A program made the position numbers and the translations under genes. From Actinomyces viscosus (GTDB taxonomy: Bacteria > Bacteroidota > Bacteroidia > Flavobacteriales_D > Crocinitomicaceae), in the NCBI GenBank assembly GCA_943326975.2, contig CALPVI020000097.1:1-6766 (forward strand): 6,766 bases of DNA, given 5' to 3'. Of the stretch, positions 1 through 6,455 are shown in pieces. The number at the start of each line of letters is the position of its first letter. The first letter of the stretch is position 1. The notes below the pieces were generated by a model. The model had not been told where the DNA came from. It was given only the letters and a program-made list of their open reading frames with translations, and did no database searches.

Positions 1-386
1 ATGTATAATTTAACCACATTCAAAACCATTCTTGCGAGGAAGAATATCACGAAAATGATAATCACATGAAAGAAAGTAAGCGTGAATTTTTTTGAGGCAA
101 TGATTTTAAAGTTCAATAAATCGGATAGTGATACATCTTCATTGTTGAAATTGAAACTCCAAACACCAATGTAAACAGCTAATATATAAACACTTTGACT
201 AATTAGTCTGAGCCAAGTTGTACGTTGGCCTTCCATTCGAATATTGGCTTGTTTTAAATAGCGTTTAAGCAGTTTGTGAATTACTCTTCTTAATGCCATA
301 GCCGAAAGTACAATGAGCGAGATGAAAATAATATTCCATAAACAAACATTGTAAGGTCCTAATTTAAAAAGTGTTGCGCTTAACAT
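1..386 (-). CDS. MscS-type mechanosensitive channel, N-terminal part (truncated by window edge)
   Basis: An open frame runs from an ATG at 386 to the left edge, giving 128 residues with no stop. Three hydrophobic segments are visible, at about residues 13-32, 59-79 and 102-124. Between the first two lies a basic stretch (RRVIHKLLKRYLK, 33-45). This layout, with a short polar loop before a third membrane segment, resembles the N-terminal half of Bacteroidetes MscS-family channels, which release solutes from the cytoplasm under hypo-osmotic stress. The conserved pore helix and beta domain would lie beyond the window, so the family call rests on topology and general resemblance only. The start lies 6 bases after the dnaG stop, which suggests it is the last visible gene of the same operon. 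No Shine-Dalgarno sequence is seen; the preceding bases are A-rich. Another small integral membrane protein remains possible. Confidence 0.6.
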   Translation of the reverse strand, partial: MLSATLFKLGPYNVCLWNIIFISLIVLSAMALRRVIHKLLKRYLKQANIRMEGQRTTWLRLISQSVYILAVYIGVWSFNFNNEDVSLSDLLNFKIIASKKFTLTFFHVIIIFVIFFLARMVLNVVKLY

Positions 387-392
387 ATATTT

Positions 393-2369
393 TTAGCCTA
401 TAATTCGTCCTAATTTAGTTGAAATTAATCTTTTTACATTATCCAAAGCAATCTTTTCAGATAATAAATCCATTAATTTTTCATCATTAGAAAGAGTATC
501 TTCGCTGAGAAGTTCTTTTTCTATTTCTTCTATTCTAGTTTCTATTTTCCCAATCTTGAAATTGTAGATTGTATAAATAATATTTTTTTGAAGATTGTCT
601 AATTCGGTATTTGTATAAATGTTATGTTTTCTTAACCAATTCGGACTTATTTCATTCATTTCAGTTTCGATATCGGTAACAAAACGAACGATTTCTTCAT
701 CCTCTAATTTTAAGAAATAACTTGATTTATAGAATGTATTTTGAGCCAAACCTTCAAGAATGATTTGATGCAAACGATTGTAAAGTGGCGTAGAAAATGT
801 AAGTTCGTCTTTTTCTAATTCATGACAAATTAACTCAACAACACTGGTTGATACTTGAATTGATTGCCCATGTTCATCCAATTGCTCAGTTGTAGTTTCA
901 TATTGACCAAATTTGATCATAATTCGAATCAACTCAAATTCTTTTCCATCGGTTTTAACTACTTTTTTGAAAGCAGTACTTGGTTGGTTAGTATGGTCTA
1001 CAAATTCTTGTTCAGTTGGTGTATCCCTGATTTCTGGTTCGTTATGCTGTTTTGCTAAAACATTTTTACGTACTTTATTTAACTCATTCGTGACAATCTG
1101 TTCACTTAAATCAAAACGTTTTGATATGTCTTGAAGATAAATTGTACGCGTGATTTGATCTGGAATCAATGAAACGGAATGCACCACTTCTCGTATTAAT
1201 TCAGCTCGTTTAATTGGATCATTACCACCATCTTTTAATAATATATCTGTTTTAAAAGATACAAAATCTTGAGTGTGCGTTTTGATGTAATCTTCTAACT
1301 CAGTAGTGCTTGCTTTTTTTGAATAAGAATCAGGATCTTCGCCTTCAGGGAAAAGAACAACTTTTACATTCATTCCTTCTTGAAGGATTAAATCGATTCC
1401 TCTGAACGAAGCTTTTATTCCAGCAGCATCACCGTCATATAGAATAGTAATATTTTGGGTATATCTTCGGATTAATTTTATTTGATCTTTGGTAAGAGAA
1501 GTTCCTGAAGATGCTACAACATTCTGAATACCTGCTTGGTACATGCTGATTACATCGGTGTATCCCTCACAAAGAAAGCAATTGTCATACTTGATAATAT
1601 CACCTTTAGAGAAATACAACCCATATAAAATTTCACTTTTATTGTAGATGATACTTTCAGGAGAATTGAAGTACTTTGCAATTTTTTTATCGGTAATAAG
1701 TGTTCTACCTCCAAACCCCAAAGTTCTGCCTGATACTCCATGAATAGGAAACATTACACGACCTCTGAAAAAGTCAAATTGACGATCCTCTTTCGACTTT
1801 ACAAGTCCAACTTTTTCTAAATATTCAAGTTTGTATCCTTTCGCTAAAGCAGCTTTGGTAAAATCATTTCCAGTATTAAGGCAATAGCCTAGTTGAAACT
1901 TTTTGATGATGTCTAAACGAAATCCACGTTCTTCAAAATAAGATACAGCAATTGCATTTCCTTCTTCAGTTTCATGCATGGATTTCATGAAGTAATCTTT
2001 CGCGAATTCGTTTATGATGTGCAAACTTTCTCGCTCAGTAATTGCTTCTAATTCTTCTTTTGTTGCAGGGGCTTCTTCAGGAAGTTGAATTCCGTATTTA
2101 TCGGCTAACCATTTTAATGCTTCAGGATAAGAAAAATGCTCTTTTTCCATTAAAAAAGAAACAACATTTCCACCTTTACTGGTAGAGAAGCATTTGAAAA
2201 TTTGTTTTGCTGGAGAAACCATAAAAGAAGGTGATTTCTCGTCGGTAAAAGGACTTAAACCTTTTAAGTTTGAACCAGCTCTTTTTAAGTTTACAAATTC
2301 CCCAATAACTTCCTCTATACGAGCAGTCTGAATGATTTCATCAACGATATGTGGAGGAATTTTAGCCAT
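393..2369 (-). CDS. dnaG: DNA primase DnaG, with degenerate zinc-binding motif
   Basis: This 658-residue protein synthesises RNA primers for replication and normally works with the DnaB helicase. Domains in order: an N-terminal zinc-ribbon region (about 1-100), the RNA polymerase core (about 115-370) and a helical C-terminal helicase-binding part (about 460-658). Core motifs are intact: FFRGRVMFPI at 200-209, YFNSPES at 233-239, the Toprim glutamate in EGYTDV at 268-273, DGD at 312-314 and DPD at 345-347. The odd point is the zinc site. In E. coli it reads CPFH...CFGC; here it reads SPFT (39-42) and CFST (60-63), so only one of four ligands remains. From memory, related Flavobacteria show a similar loss, so this looks like a lineage trait rather than a damaged gene. 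The ATG follows the upstream lipoprotein stop by only 2 bases (TAAAAATG), which suggests translational coupling. Identification is secure. Confidence 0.97.
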   Translation of the reverse strand: MAKIPPHIVDEIIQTARIEEVIGEFVNLKRAGSNLKGLSPFTDEKSPSFMVSPAKQIFKCFSTSKGGNVVSFLMEKEHFSYPEALKWLADKYGIQLPEEAPATKEELEAITERESLHIINEFAKDYFMKSMHETEEGNAIAVSYFEERGFRLDIIKKFQLGYCLNTGNDFTKAALAKGYKLEYLEKVGLVKSKEDRQFDFFRGRVMFPIHGVSGRTLGFGGRTLITDKKIAKYFNSPESIIYNKSEILYGLYFSKGDIIKYDNCFLCEGYTDVISMYQAGIQNVVASSGTSLTKDQIKLIRRYTQNITILYDGDAAGIKASFRGIDLILQEGMNVKVVLFPEGEDPDSYSKKASTTELEDYIKTHTQDFVSFKTDILLKDGGNDPIKRAELIREVVHSVSLIPDQITRTIYLQDISKRFDLSEQIVTNELNKVRKNVLAKQHNEPEIRDTPTEQEFVDHTNQPSTAFKKVVKTDGKEFELIRIMIKFGQYETTTEQLDEHGQSIQVSTSVVELICHELEKDELTFSTPLYNRLHQIILEGLAQNTFYKSSYFLKLEDEEIVRFVTDIETEMNEISPNWLRKHNIYTNTELDNLQKNIIYTIYNFKIGKIETRIEEIEKELLSEDTLSNDEKLMDLLSEKIALDNVKRLISTKLGRIIG

Positions 2370-2371
2370 TT

Positions 2372-2776
2372 TTATTCAGCAGGTTGTCCGTAATCTTTTG
2401 TGGTTGCAAGTTTTCCTTTTTCATCAAAAAATTCCCAAATACCAATCATTTTGTCATTGTGATATTCACCCACATAATGAATTGCACCGGTAGGATATTT
2501 TACAATTGAATGTCCTTCACGTTTTCCATTTTCGTAGAAGCAAATTGACATTTCTTCACCATTTTCGGCTAAAAAGACCCATTTACCTTCTCTCGCATTA
2601 TTGTCACCAACAGGACCAGTTATTTTAATGTGTTTTTTTCCAGGATAAAATTCTTTGTAGATACCATCTTTGATTTCAATTAGGTTTTCTACTTGTTCTT
2701 TTTTAGGTGCTTTTTCTTCTTGTTCTGAACATGCAAAGGCAATCAGCAATAAACTAATGATATAAATGTATTTCAT
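2372..2776 (-). CDS. Small lipoprotein with MORN-like repeats
   Basis: A 134-residue protein of unknown specific function. It starts with a short hydrophobic signal (MKYIYIISLLLIAFAC), and Cys16 sits in a lipobox-like context, so it should be lipid-anchored. The mature end is CSEQEEK; acidic residues directly after the lipidated Cys resemble the export signals that send Bacteroidetes lipoproteins to the cell surface, but this is inference. The body contains three repeats of about 23 residues of MORN/YwqK type, beginning at REGKW (62-66), REGHS (86-90) and MIGIW (110-114), each with aromatic and NGK/TGA/KGK turn positions. Such repeats are common in Bacteroidetes and do not define a function. 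The ATG at 2776 was chosen because it places the signal peptide at the N-terminus. An in-frame TTG at 2815 would add 13 charged residues and overlap the upstream gene. It lies 10 bases after the polyprenyl synthase and 2 bases before dnaG. Confidence 0.8.
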   Translation of the reverse strand: MKYIYIISLLLIAFACSEQEEKAPKKEQVENLIEIKDGIYKEFYPGKKHIKITGPVGDNNAREGKWVFLAENGEEMSICFYENGKREGHSIVKYPTGAIHYVGEYHNDKMIGIWEFFDEKGKLATTKDYGQPAE

Positions 2777-2786
2777 AAAAATGTAT

Positions 2787-3758
2787 TTATTTTTCTCTTT
2801 GAGTTGAATATTCAACTAATCCAATTAATGCTTGTTTCGCAATAGAATCAGGTATATCCTTTAATAATTCCAATGCTTGATTTTGTAGTTCTAGCATTCG
2901 TTTGTGTGCATAAACAATTCCTCCATTTTCAATAACAAGTTGAATTGCTCGTTGCACTTTTTTTGGATCTTCATTATGATTTTTAACGATATTGATAATT
3001 TCTTTTTTGATCGGTTTATCACAAACAGAAAGCGTGTAGATAAGCGGTAAAGTCATTTTTCTTTCACGTATATCTAAACCAGTTGGTTTCCCAATATTTC
3101 CTGGAGTACCATAGTCAAAAATGTCATCTTTGATTTGAAAAGCCAAACCAACTAATTCGCCAAATTGACGCATATTAGCTGCTTGATCTTCTCTATCAAC
3201 AGATACTGCTGCGGCTTCACAAACTGTTGCAATTAGAGATGCTGTTTTTTGTCTAATTACTTCAAAATAAACTTCTTCAGTAATGTCTAAATTTCTTGCT
3301 TTTTCAATTTGTAAAAGTTCACCTTCACTCATTTCTCTTACAGCACGCGCAACAATTCCTAAAAGGCGTGTATTGTTTTTTTCGATTGAAAGAAGTAATA
3401 CACGAGAAAGCATGTAATCTCCAACAAGAACTGCGATTTTATTTTTCCAAAGTGCATTCACTGAAAAGAAACCCCTTCTTTCATTTGCATCATCTACAAC
3501 GTCATCATGAACTAAAGTTGCTGTATGTAAAAGTTCTACTAATGAAGATGCAGTATAGGTATTGTCATTTATTGTTCCAAGCATTTTAGCTGTAAGAAAC
3601 AAAAACATTGGTCGTACTTGTTTTCCTTTACGCTTTATGATATAATGGGTTATTTTGTCTAATAAAGGAACTTTTGACTTCATGCTATTGCGAAAACGAA
3701 CTTCAAATTCATTCATTTCAGCTTCAATAGGAGCCATTATTTCCTTTACATCCATCAT
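2787..3758 (-). CDS. Long-chain polyprenyl diphosphate synthase (IspB/heptaprenyl synthase type)
   Basis: A 323-residue trans-isoprenyl diphosphate synthase that extends an allylic diphosphate with isopentenyl diphosphate units. In this group of bacteria the product usually becomes the side chain of menaquinone. Visible signatures are GKQVRP at 45-50, the first Asp-rich motif DDVVDD at 85-90, and the second Asp-rich motif DDIFD at 211-215 preceded by FQIK. Residues just before the first motif are small (Ala80, Thr81). In this family bulky aromatics there stop growth at C15-C20, so a longer product is likely; exact chain length cannot be read. Length is normal. It begins with ATG ATG (codons 1 and 2); the start fits the family, but a promoter-like element only 6 bases upstream leaves almost no room for a 5' leader. 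It is the first gene of the leftward cluster that continues through the lipoprotein and dnaG. Confidence 0.93.
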   Translation of the reverse strand: MMDVKEIMAPIEAEMNEFEVRFRNSMKSKVPLLDKITHYIIKRKGKQVRPMFLFLTAKMLGTINDNTYTASSLVELLHTATLVHDDVVDDANERRGFFSVNALWKNKIAVLVGDYMLSRVLLLSIEKNNTRLLGIVARAVREMSEGELLQIEKARNLDITEEVYFEVIRQKTASLIATVCEAAAVSVDREDQAANMRQFGELVGLAFQIKDDIFDYGTPGNIGKPTGLDIRERKMTLPLIYTLSVCDKPIKKEIINIVKNHNEDPKKVQRAIQLVIENGGIVYAHKRMLELQNQALELLKDIPDSIAKQALIGLVEYSTQREK

Positions 3759-3763
3759 AAGTA

Positions 3764-3771
3764 CAAATATA
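3764..3771 (-). promoter_or_regulatory. Possible Bacteroidetes -7 promoter element for the polyprenyl synthase operon
   Basis: On the minus strand these bases read TATATTTG, a full match to the Bacteroidetes -7 consensus TAnnTTTG. No TTTG is found 19-21 bases upstream, where the -33 element should be. The predicted transcription start falls within a few bases of the ATG at 3758, implying a leaderless or nearly leaderless mRNA if the element is used. The remaining AT-rich gap (3759-3873) shows no other gene or convincing terminator. Confidence 0.35.
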
Positions 3772-3873
3772 ATAGATTAAAATGTAGAAACATTTATTTT
3801 TAAATTAGATTTATGTTAAAAAAACAAATATTCTTATCTCACTCATTTACCAAGGCAAATAAATAGAAGAAGG

Positions 3874-5124
3874 TTATTCTTTTTCTAAATTTTCTAAATG
3901 ATTCCAGAATTCAGGATAGCTTTTTCCTACTGATTCGGCACCTTCAATTTCAACTGTTGATTCAGCGAGAAGTCCTGCAATTGCTAAACACATAGCGATG
4001 CGATGATCATTGTGTGAATTAACATTTCCACCTTCAATATAATCCTTGCCGTAGATGTGCATGGTGTTTTCATCTAATATAATTGTTACACCTAATTTTT
4101 CAAATTCTTGTTGGAGTGCAATTCCTCGATTACTTTCTTTGTGTGCTAATCGATTGACTCCTATTATTTCAGATTTTCCATCACACAATGCTGCAAAAGT
4201 TACCAATGCAGGAAATAAATCAGGGCAATTAGTTGCATCAAATCGAAAAGGCTTTCTGTGTTTCCCTTTTATCTTTAATTTTTTATCGATAAATTCAATT
4301 GTGCAATTTGCTGCTTCAAATGCTTTTAAGATTTGTTTATCAGCTTGATAACTTGCTAATGTCAAACCGGTTAATTCAATATCTAATCCTAGAGCAGATG
4401 CGACTAACCAGTAACTTGCTGAACTCCAATCACTCTCAATTGTGTAAGTGCAAGAGATATAACGTTGTTTACCTCCCACGATGAAATTTTCAAAATTTTG
4501 GTGTTGAATATTGATTCCAAATTTCAAAAGTGTATTCAACGTCATTTCAACGTATGGTAGACTATTTAATTCATTTACAGTTATATATGTGTCGCTCTGA
4601 CTTATTGGTAATCCCATTAACAATCCAGATAAATATTGCGAACTATCTTTTCCTGATATTTCGATGTTTCCTCCAGTGACAGGTCCTTGAATTTCAATCG
4701 GTAAAAAACCATTATTTGAAGTCACTTTTACTCCAATTTGAGGAAGTGTATTTTCAAAAAATAGCATGGGTCTAGTTAAAATTGAACCCTTACCAATTAT
4801 TTTATAAGTTCCTGATTGAGTTGCACATACATTGGTAATTAATCGACATCCTAAACCACTTTCAATGATGTCAATTTCCGCATTTTGAGGGAAGTTTTGA
4901 ATACCTTTTATCAAATATTTAGTATCTTCTATTTGTTCAACTTTAGCACCAAGAGTTTGAATAGATTGAAGCATTCCAAATTCATCTAAACTTTTTCCAA
5001 CGTTAATCAAAGTACTTTCCCCTTTAGCCAAAGCAGCTGCCAAAATCGCTCTTTGTGAATCGCTTTTCGATGAAGGTATATGAATAATACCTTTTCTTTT
5101 TCCGGGGATAATTATCTTTTTCAT
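3874..5124 (-). CDS. aroA: EPSP synthase (3-phosphoshikimate 1-carboxyvinyltransferase)
   Basis: A 416-residue cytoplasmic enzyme that joins phosphoenolpyruvate to shikimate-3-phosphate, the sixth step of the shikimate pathway. Substrate-binding residues match the E. coli enzyme by position: Lys20-Ser21 and Arg25 in SSKSDSQR, Arg94, Arg118 in LTRPM, Ser161-Ser162-Gln163, Asp302 in PDLF, Lys329-Glu330 and Arg333, Asp373-His374-Arg375 and Lys401. The unusual part is the phosphoenolpyruvate loop. Where E. coli has NAGTAMRP (94-101), this protein has ESGLGCRL (88-95), ungapped relative to both flanking arginines. Gly96 is kept, Thr97 becomes Leu and Pro101 becomes Leu; GCRL resembles the Agrobacterium CP4 (class II) enzyme. 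Length is slightly below the usual 427. It follows the DAHP synthase fusion by 24 bases and should be co-transcribed with it under the upstream attenuator. Confidence 0.95.
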   Translation of the reverse strand: MKKIIIPGKRKGIIHIPSSKSDSQRAILAAALAKGESTLINVGKSLDEFGMLQSIQTLGAKVEQIEDTKYLIKGIQNFPQNAEIDIIESGLGCRLITNVCATQSGTYKIIGKGSILTRPMLFFENTLPQIGVKVTSNNGFLPIEIQGPVTGGNIEISGKDSSQYLSGLLMGLPISQSDTYITVNELNSLPYVEMTLNTLLKFGINIQHQNFENFIVGGKQRYISCTYTIESDWSSASYWLVASALGLDIELTGLTLASYQADKQILKAFEAANCTIEFIDKKLKIKGKHRKPFRFDATNCPDLFPALVTFAALCDGKSEIIGVNRLAHKESNRGIALQQEFEKLGVTIILDENTMHIYGKDYIEGGNVNSHNDHRIAMCLAIAGLLAESTVEIEGAESVGKSYPEFWNHLENLEKE

Positions 5125-5148
5125 CGTGAAAATTTAAACCAATTTATT

Positions 5149-6216
5149 CTATTTTTTGTTCATTACTTTCGTCTGGTGACGTATTGATTCTAAATGCATT
5201 GCGTCCATTATTTGACGGATAAAATGAGATGATAATTTATAATCATCCGCTTTATCTATTCTGGAATGGATAATGTTCTTCCAATGGTTTTGTTGTAGAA
5301 TAGTGATGTTATTTTCACGTTTAAATTTTCCAACTTCTTCACTTAAAACCATACGAGCAGCTAGTAAATCAAATAATCGATCATCTAAAGAAGTGATTTT
5401 ATCTCTTAAATCAGCTAAAATATCTAAATTACAACCACTTACATCATCTGAACGAAGGATTAATTGACCAATGATTTCTTTCAATCTTTCTGGCGTTACT
5501 TGTTGCGCAGCGTCTGACCATGCTTCGTCTGGATTAGGGTGAGTTTCAATCATTAATCCCTCGAAATTTAAATCCAGCGCTTTTTGAGAAACTTCTAATA
5601 ATAAATTTCTATTTCCAGTGATATGACTTGGATCACAGATGATTGGTAAATTTGGAAGTCTTTCTCTCAATCCGATTGGCATTTCCCAAGTAGGTACATT
5701 TCTGTATTTCGGATGTTTATAAATGGAGAAACCTCTGTGAATAGCTGCTAAATCTGTAATTCCAGCTTTTTCAAAACGTTCAAAAGCTCCAATCCATAAT
5801 TCTAAATCTGGATTAACAGGATTTTTAATCAAAACTGGAATTTTAACACCTTGAAGCGCATCTGCAATTTCTTGAACCGCGAATGGATTAACTGTTGTTC
5901 TTGCTCCAATCCAAAGAATATCAACACCTGCTTTTAATGATTGTTCAACATGTAGTTTATTCGCAACTTCTGTAGCTACGGGTAAATTTGTTTCTTTTCC
6001 CGCTTCGATCAACCATGCTAATGCTTCTTCACCAACACCTTCAAATGAATCAGGTCTTGTTCTCGGTTTCCAAATGCCTGCTCTAAGCACATCAGCGTTT
6101 CCATTTTTAGCGATTTCTTTGCATACACCAATTAATTGTTCAGGTGTTTCAGCACTGCATGGTCCAGTAATTAAAAATGGACGTTTAGCTTCTTTTATTA
6201 ACGATTGTAAATTCAT
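5149..6216 (-). CDS. aroF: Bifunctional DAHP synthase (type I-beta) / chorismate mutase (AroQ, type II)
   Basis: A 355-residue fusion. Residues 1 to about 255 form the DAHP synthase, which condenses phosphoenolpyruvate and erythrose-4-phosphate to start aromatic synthesis. Its signatures are GPCS at 18-21 (metal-ligand Cys20), KPRT at 50-53, DPSH at 195-198 and the metal-site Glu224 in ETHP. Residues from about 262 form an AroQ-fold chorismate mutase, which turns chorismate into prephenate for Phe and Tyr. Its positions align without gaps to the E. coli P-protein: Arg11 to Arg271, Arg28 to Arg288, Lys39 to Lys299, Ser84 to Ser344 and Gln88 to Gln348, but Arg51 is replaced by His311. In related fusions (Porphyromonas gingivalis) the mutase domain also feeds back on the synthase. 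The length fits the family. It is the first structural gene behind the FWWWY leader and attenuator and precedes aroA. The symbol is by convention; aroG or aroA(Q) are also used. Confidence 0.95.
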   Translation of the reverse strand: MNLQSLIKEAKRPFLITGPCSAETPEQLIGVCKEIAKNGNADVLRAGIWKPRTRPDSFEGVGEEALAWLIEAGKETNLPVATEVANKLHVEQSLKAGVDILWIGARTTVNPFAVQEIADALQGVKIPVLIKNPVNPDLELWIGAFERFEKAGITDLAAIHRGFSIYKHPKYRNVPTWEMPIGLRERLPNLPIICDPSHITGNRNLLLEVSQKALDLNFEGLMIETHPNPDEAWSDAAQQVTPERLKEIIGQLILRSDDVSGCNLDILADLRDKITSLDDRLFDLLAARMVLSEEVGKFKRENNITILQQNHWKNIIHSRIDKADDYKLSSHFIRQIMDAMHLESIRHQTKVMNKK

Positions 6217-6280
6217 AATTTATTTAATTTTTTTCTGATTCAACTCTATTTTTTCATTCAAATGAATCTTGAAAATACAT

Positions 6281-6309
6281 GTTGAAACAAATAAAAAACC
6301 CGTTTCAAC
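6281..6309 (-). repeat. Inverted repeat overlapping the 3' arm of the aro terminator
   Basis: In the leftward transcript GUUGAAAC (6309 to 6302) can pair perfectly over 8 bases with GUUUCAAC (6288 to 6281), with a 13-base loop. The first arm shares bases with the terminator 3' arm, so this hairpin and the terminator exclude each other. It can form only in transcripts that have already read through. It also abuts the antiterminator helix at base 6309, so the two could stack. Confidence 0.5.
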
Positions 6310-6328
6310 AATAAGTACAAAACGGGTT
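6293..6328 (-). terminator. Intrinsic terminator (attenuator) of the aro leader
   Basis: In the leftward transcript AACCCGUUU (6328 to 6320) pairs perfectly with AAACGGGUU (6305 to 6297) over 9 bases, with a 14-base loop, followed at once by a run of U (6298 to 6293). It lies between the leader peptide stop and the DAHP synthase start, 76 bases before the ATG. This position, inside an operon leader rather than after a gene, marks it as an attenuator. Confidence 0.85.
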
Positions 6329-6375
6329 CAAATCTATTTATAGCATTTTCCGAATGCACTTACTGAGTAATGTAC
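6309..6375 (-). promoter_or_regulatory. Competing hairpins of the aro attenuator (1:2 and 2:3)
   Basis: Two exclusive pairings precede and overlap the terminator. The 1:2 hairpin pairs GUACAUUAC (6375 to 6367) with GUAAGUGC (6363 to 6356): eight pairs, one bulged A and a UCA loop. The 2:3 antiterminator pairs CAGUAAGUGCA (6365 to 6355) with UGUACUUAUUG (6319 to 6309): eleven consecutive pairs, two of them G-U. The second strand is most of the terminator loop; downstream CGG (6352 to 6350) can also pair with CCG of the terminator 5' arm across a small internal loop. Strand 2 contains the leader stop codon, so a ribosome at the stop would block 2:3 and allow termination. A stall at the first Trp codons would leave it free. 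A further 5-bp hairpin (6343-6357) also competes for strand 2. Confidence 0.7.
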
Positions 6376-6407
6376 CACCACCAAAATAGTTGAGTCGAAA
6401 AATTCAT
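6360..6407 (-). CDS. Aromatic leader peptide with Phe-Trp-Trp-Trp-Tyr run
   Basis: A 15-codon frame, MNFSTQLFWWWYITQ, starts at ATG 6407 and ends with TAA. Codons 8-12 (6386 to 6372) are TTT TGG TGG TGG TAC, so Phe, three Trp and Tyr follow each other. Trp is the rarest amino acid in proteins, so three in a row directly before a terminator-antiterminator set is strong evidence of a regulatory leader. The peptide itself is expected to have no function; ribosome progress over codons 8-12 is what matters. The ATG is preceded by an A-rich stretch and no Shine-Dalgarno sequence, as is usual in this phylum. The gene served is the DAHP synthase/chorismate mutase 143 bases downstream. It is too short to score as a gene by length; the case rests on composition, position and the RNA structures. 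Confidence 0.85.
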   Translation of the reverse strand: MNFSTQLFWWWYITQ

Positions 6408-6426
6408 ATTGTTTTAATTTTGAGTA

Positions 6427-6434
6427 CAAAGAAC
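6427..6434 (-). promoter_or_regulatory. Weak -7 promoter candidate for the aro leader
   Basis: The minus strand reads GTTCTTTG, keeping the TTTG half of TAnnTTTG but not TA. It would give a 5' leader of roughly 16 bases before the leader peptide ATG. No TTTG stands at the expected -33 position; an 11-base T tract lies immediately upstream instead. The location is plausible, but the match is poor. Confidence 0.25.
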
Positions 6435-6455
6435 AAAAAAAAAAATGAAAGAAGT

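Noticed and set aside
864..1134. Open frames on the plus strand inside dnaG, and similar ones opposite aroA and the DAHP synthase
   Set aside because: They lie antisense to secure conserved genes, have no recognisable domains and no promoter or start context of their own.
2777..2815. In-frame N-terminal extension of the lipoprotein from a TTG at 2815
   Set aside because: It would place 13 charged residues before a clear lipoprotein signal peptide and overlap the upstream gene by 29 bases; the ATG at 2776 fits better.
3845..3860. Hairpin ATTTGC/GTAAAT after aroA as a transcription terminator
   Set aside because: The stem is only about six pairs with one G-U, and no U run follows directly; the nearest T stretch lies well downstream.
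6256..6267. Palindrome ATTCA/TGAAT between the aro terminator and the DAHP synthase start as an operator
   Set aside because: The arms are five AT-rich bases with no repeat elsewhere in the region, as expected by chance in such sequence.
6435..6445. Eleven-base A tract as a phase-variable repeat
   Set aside because: It lies between two promoters in an AT-rich core and is better explained as an upstream AT element; nothing in a single sequence shows length variation.
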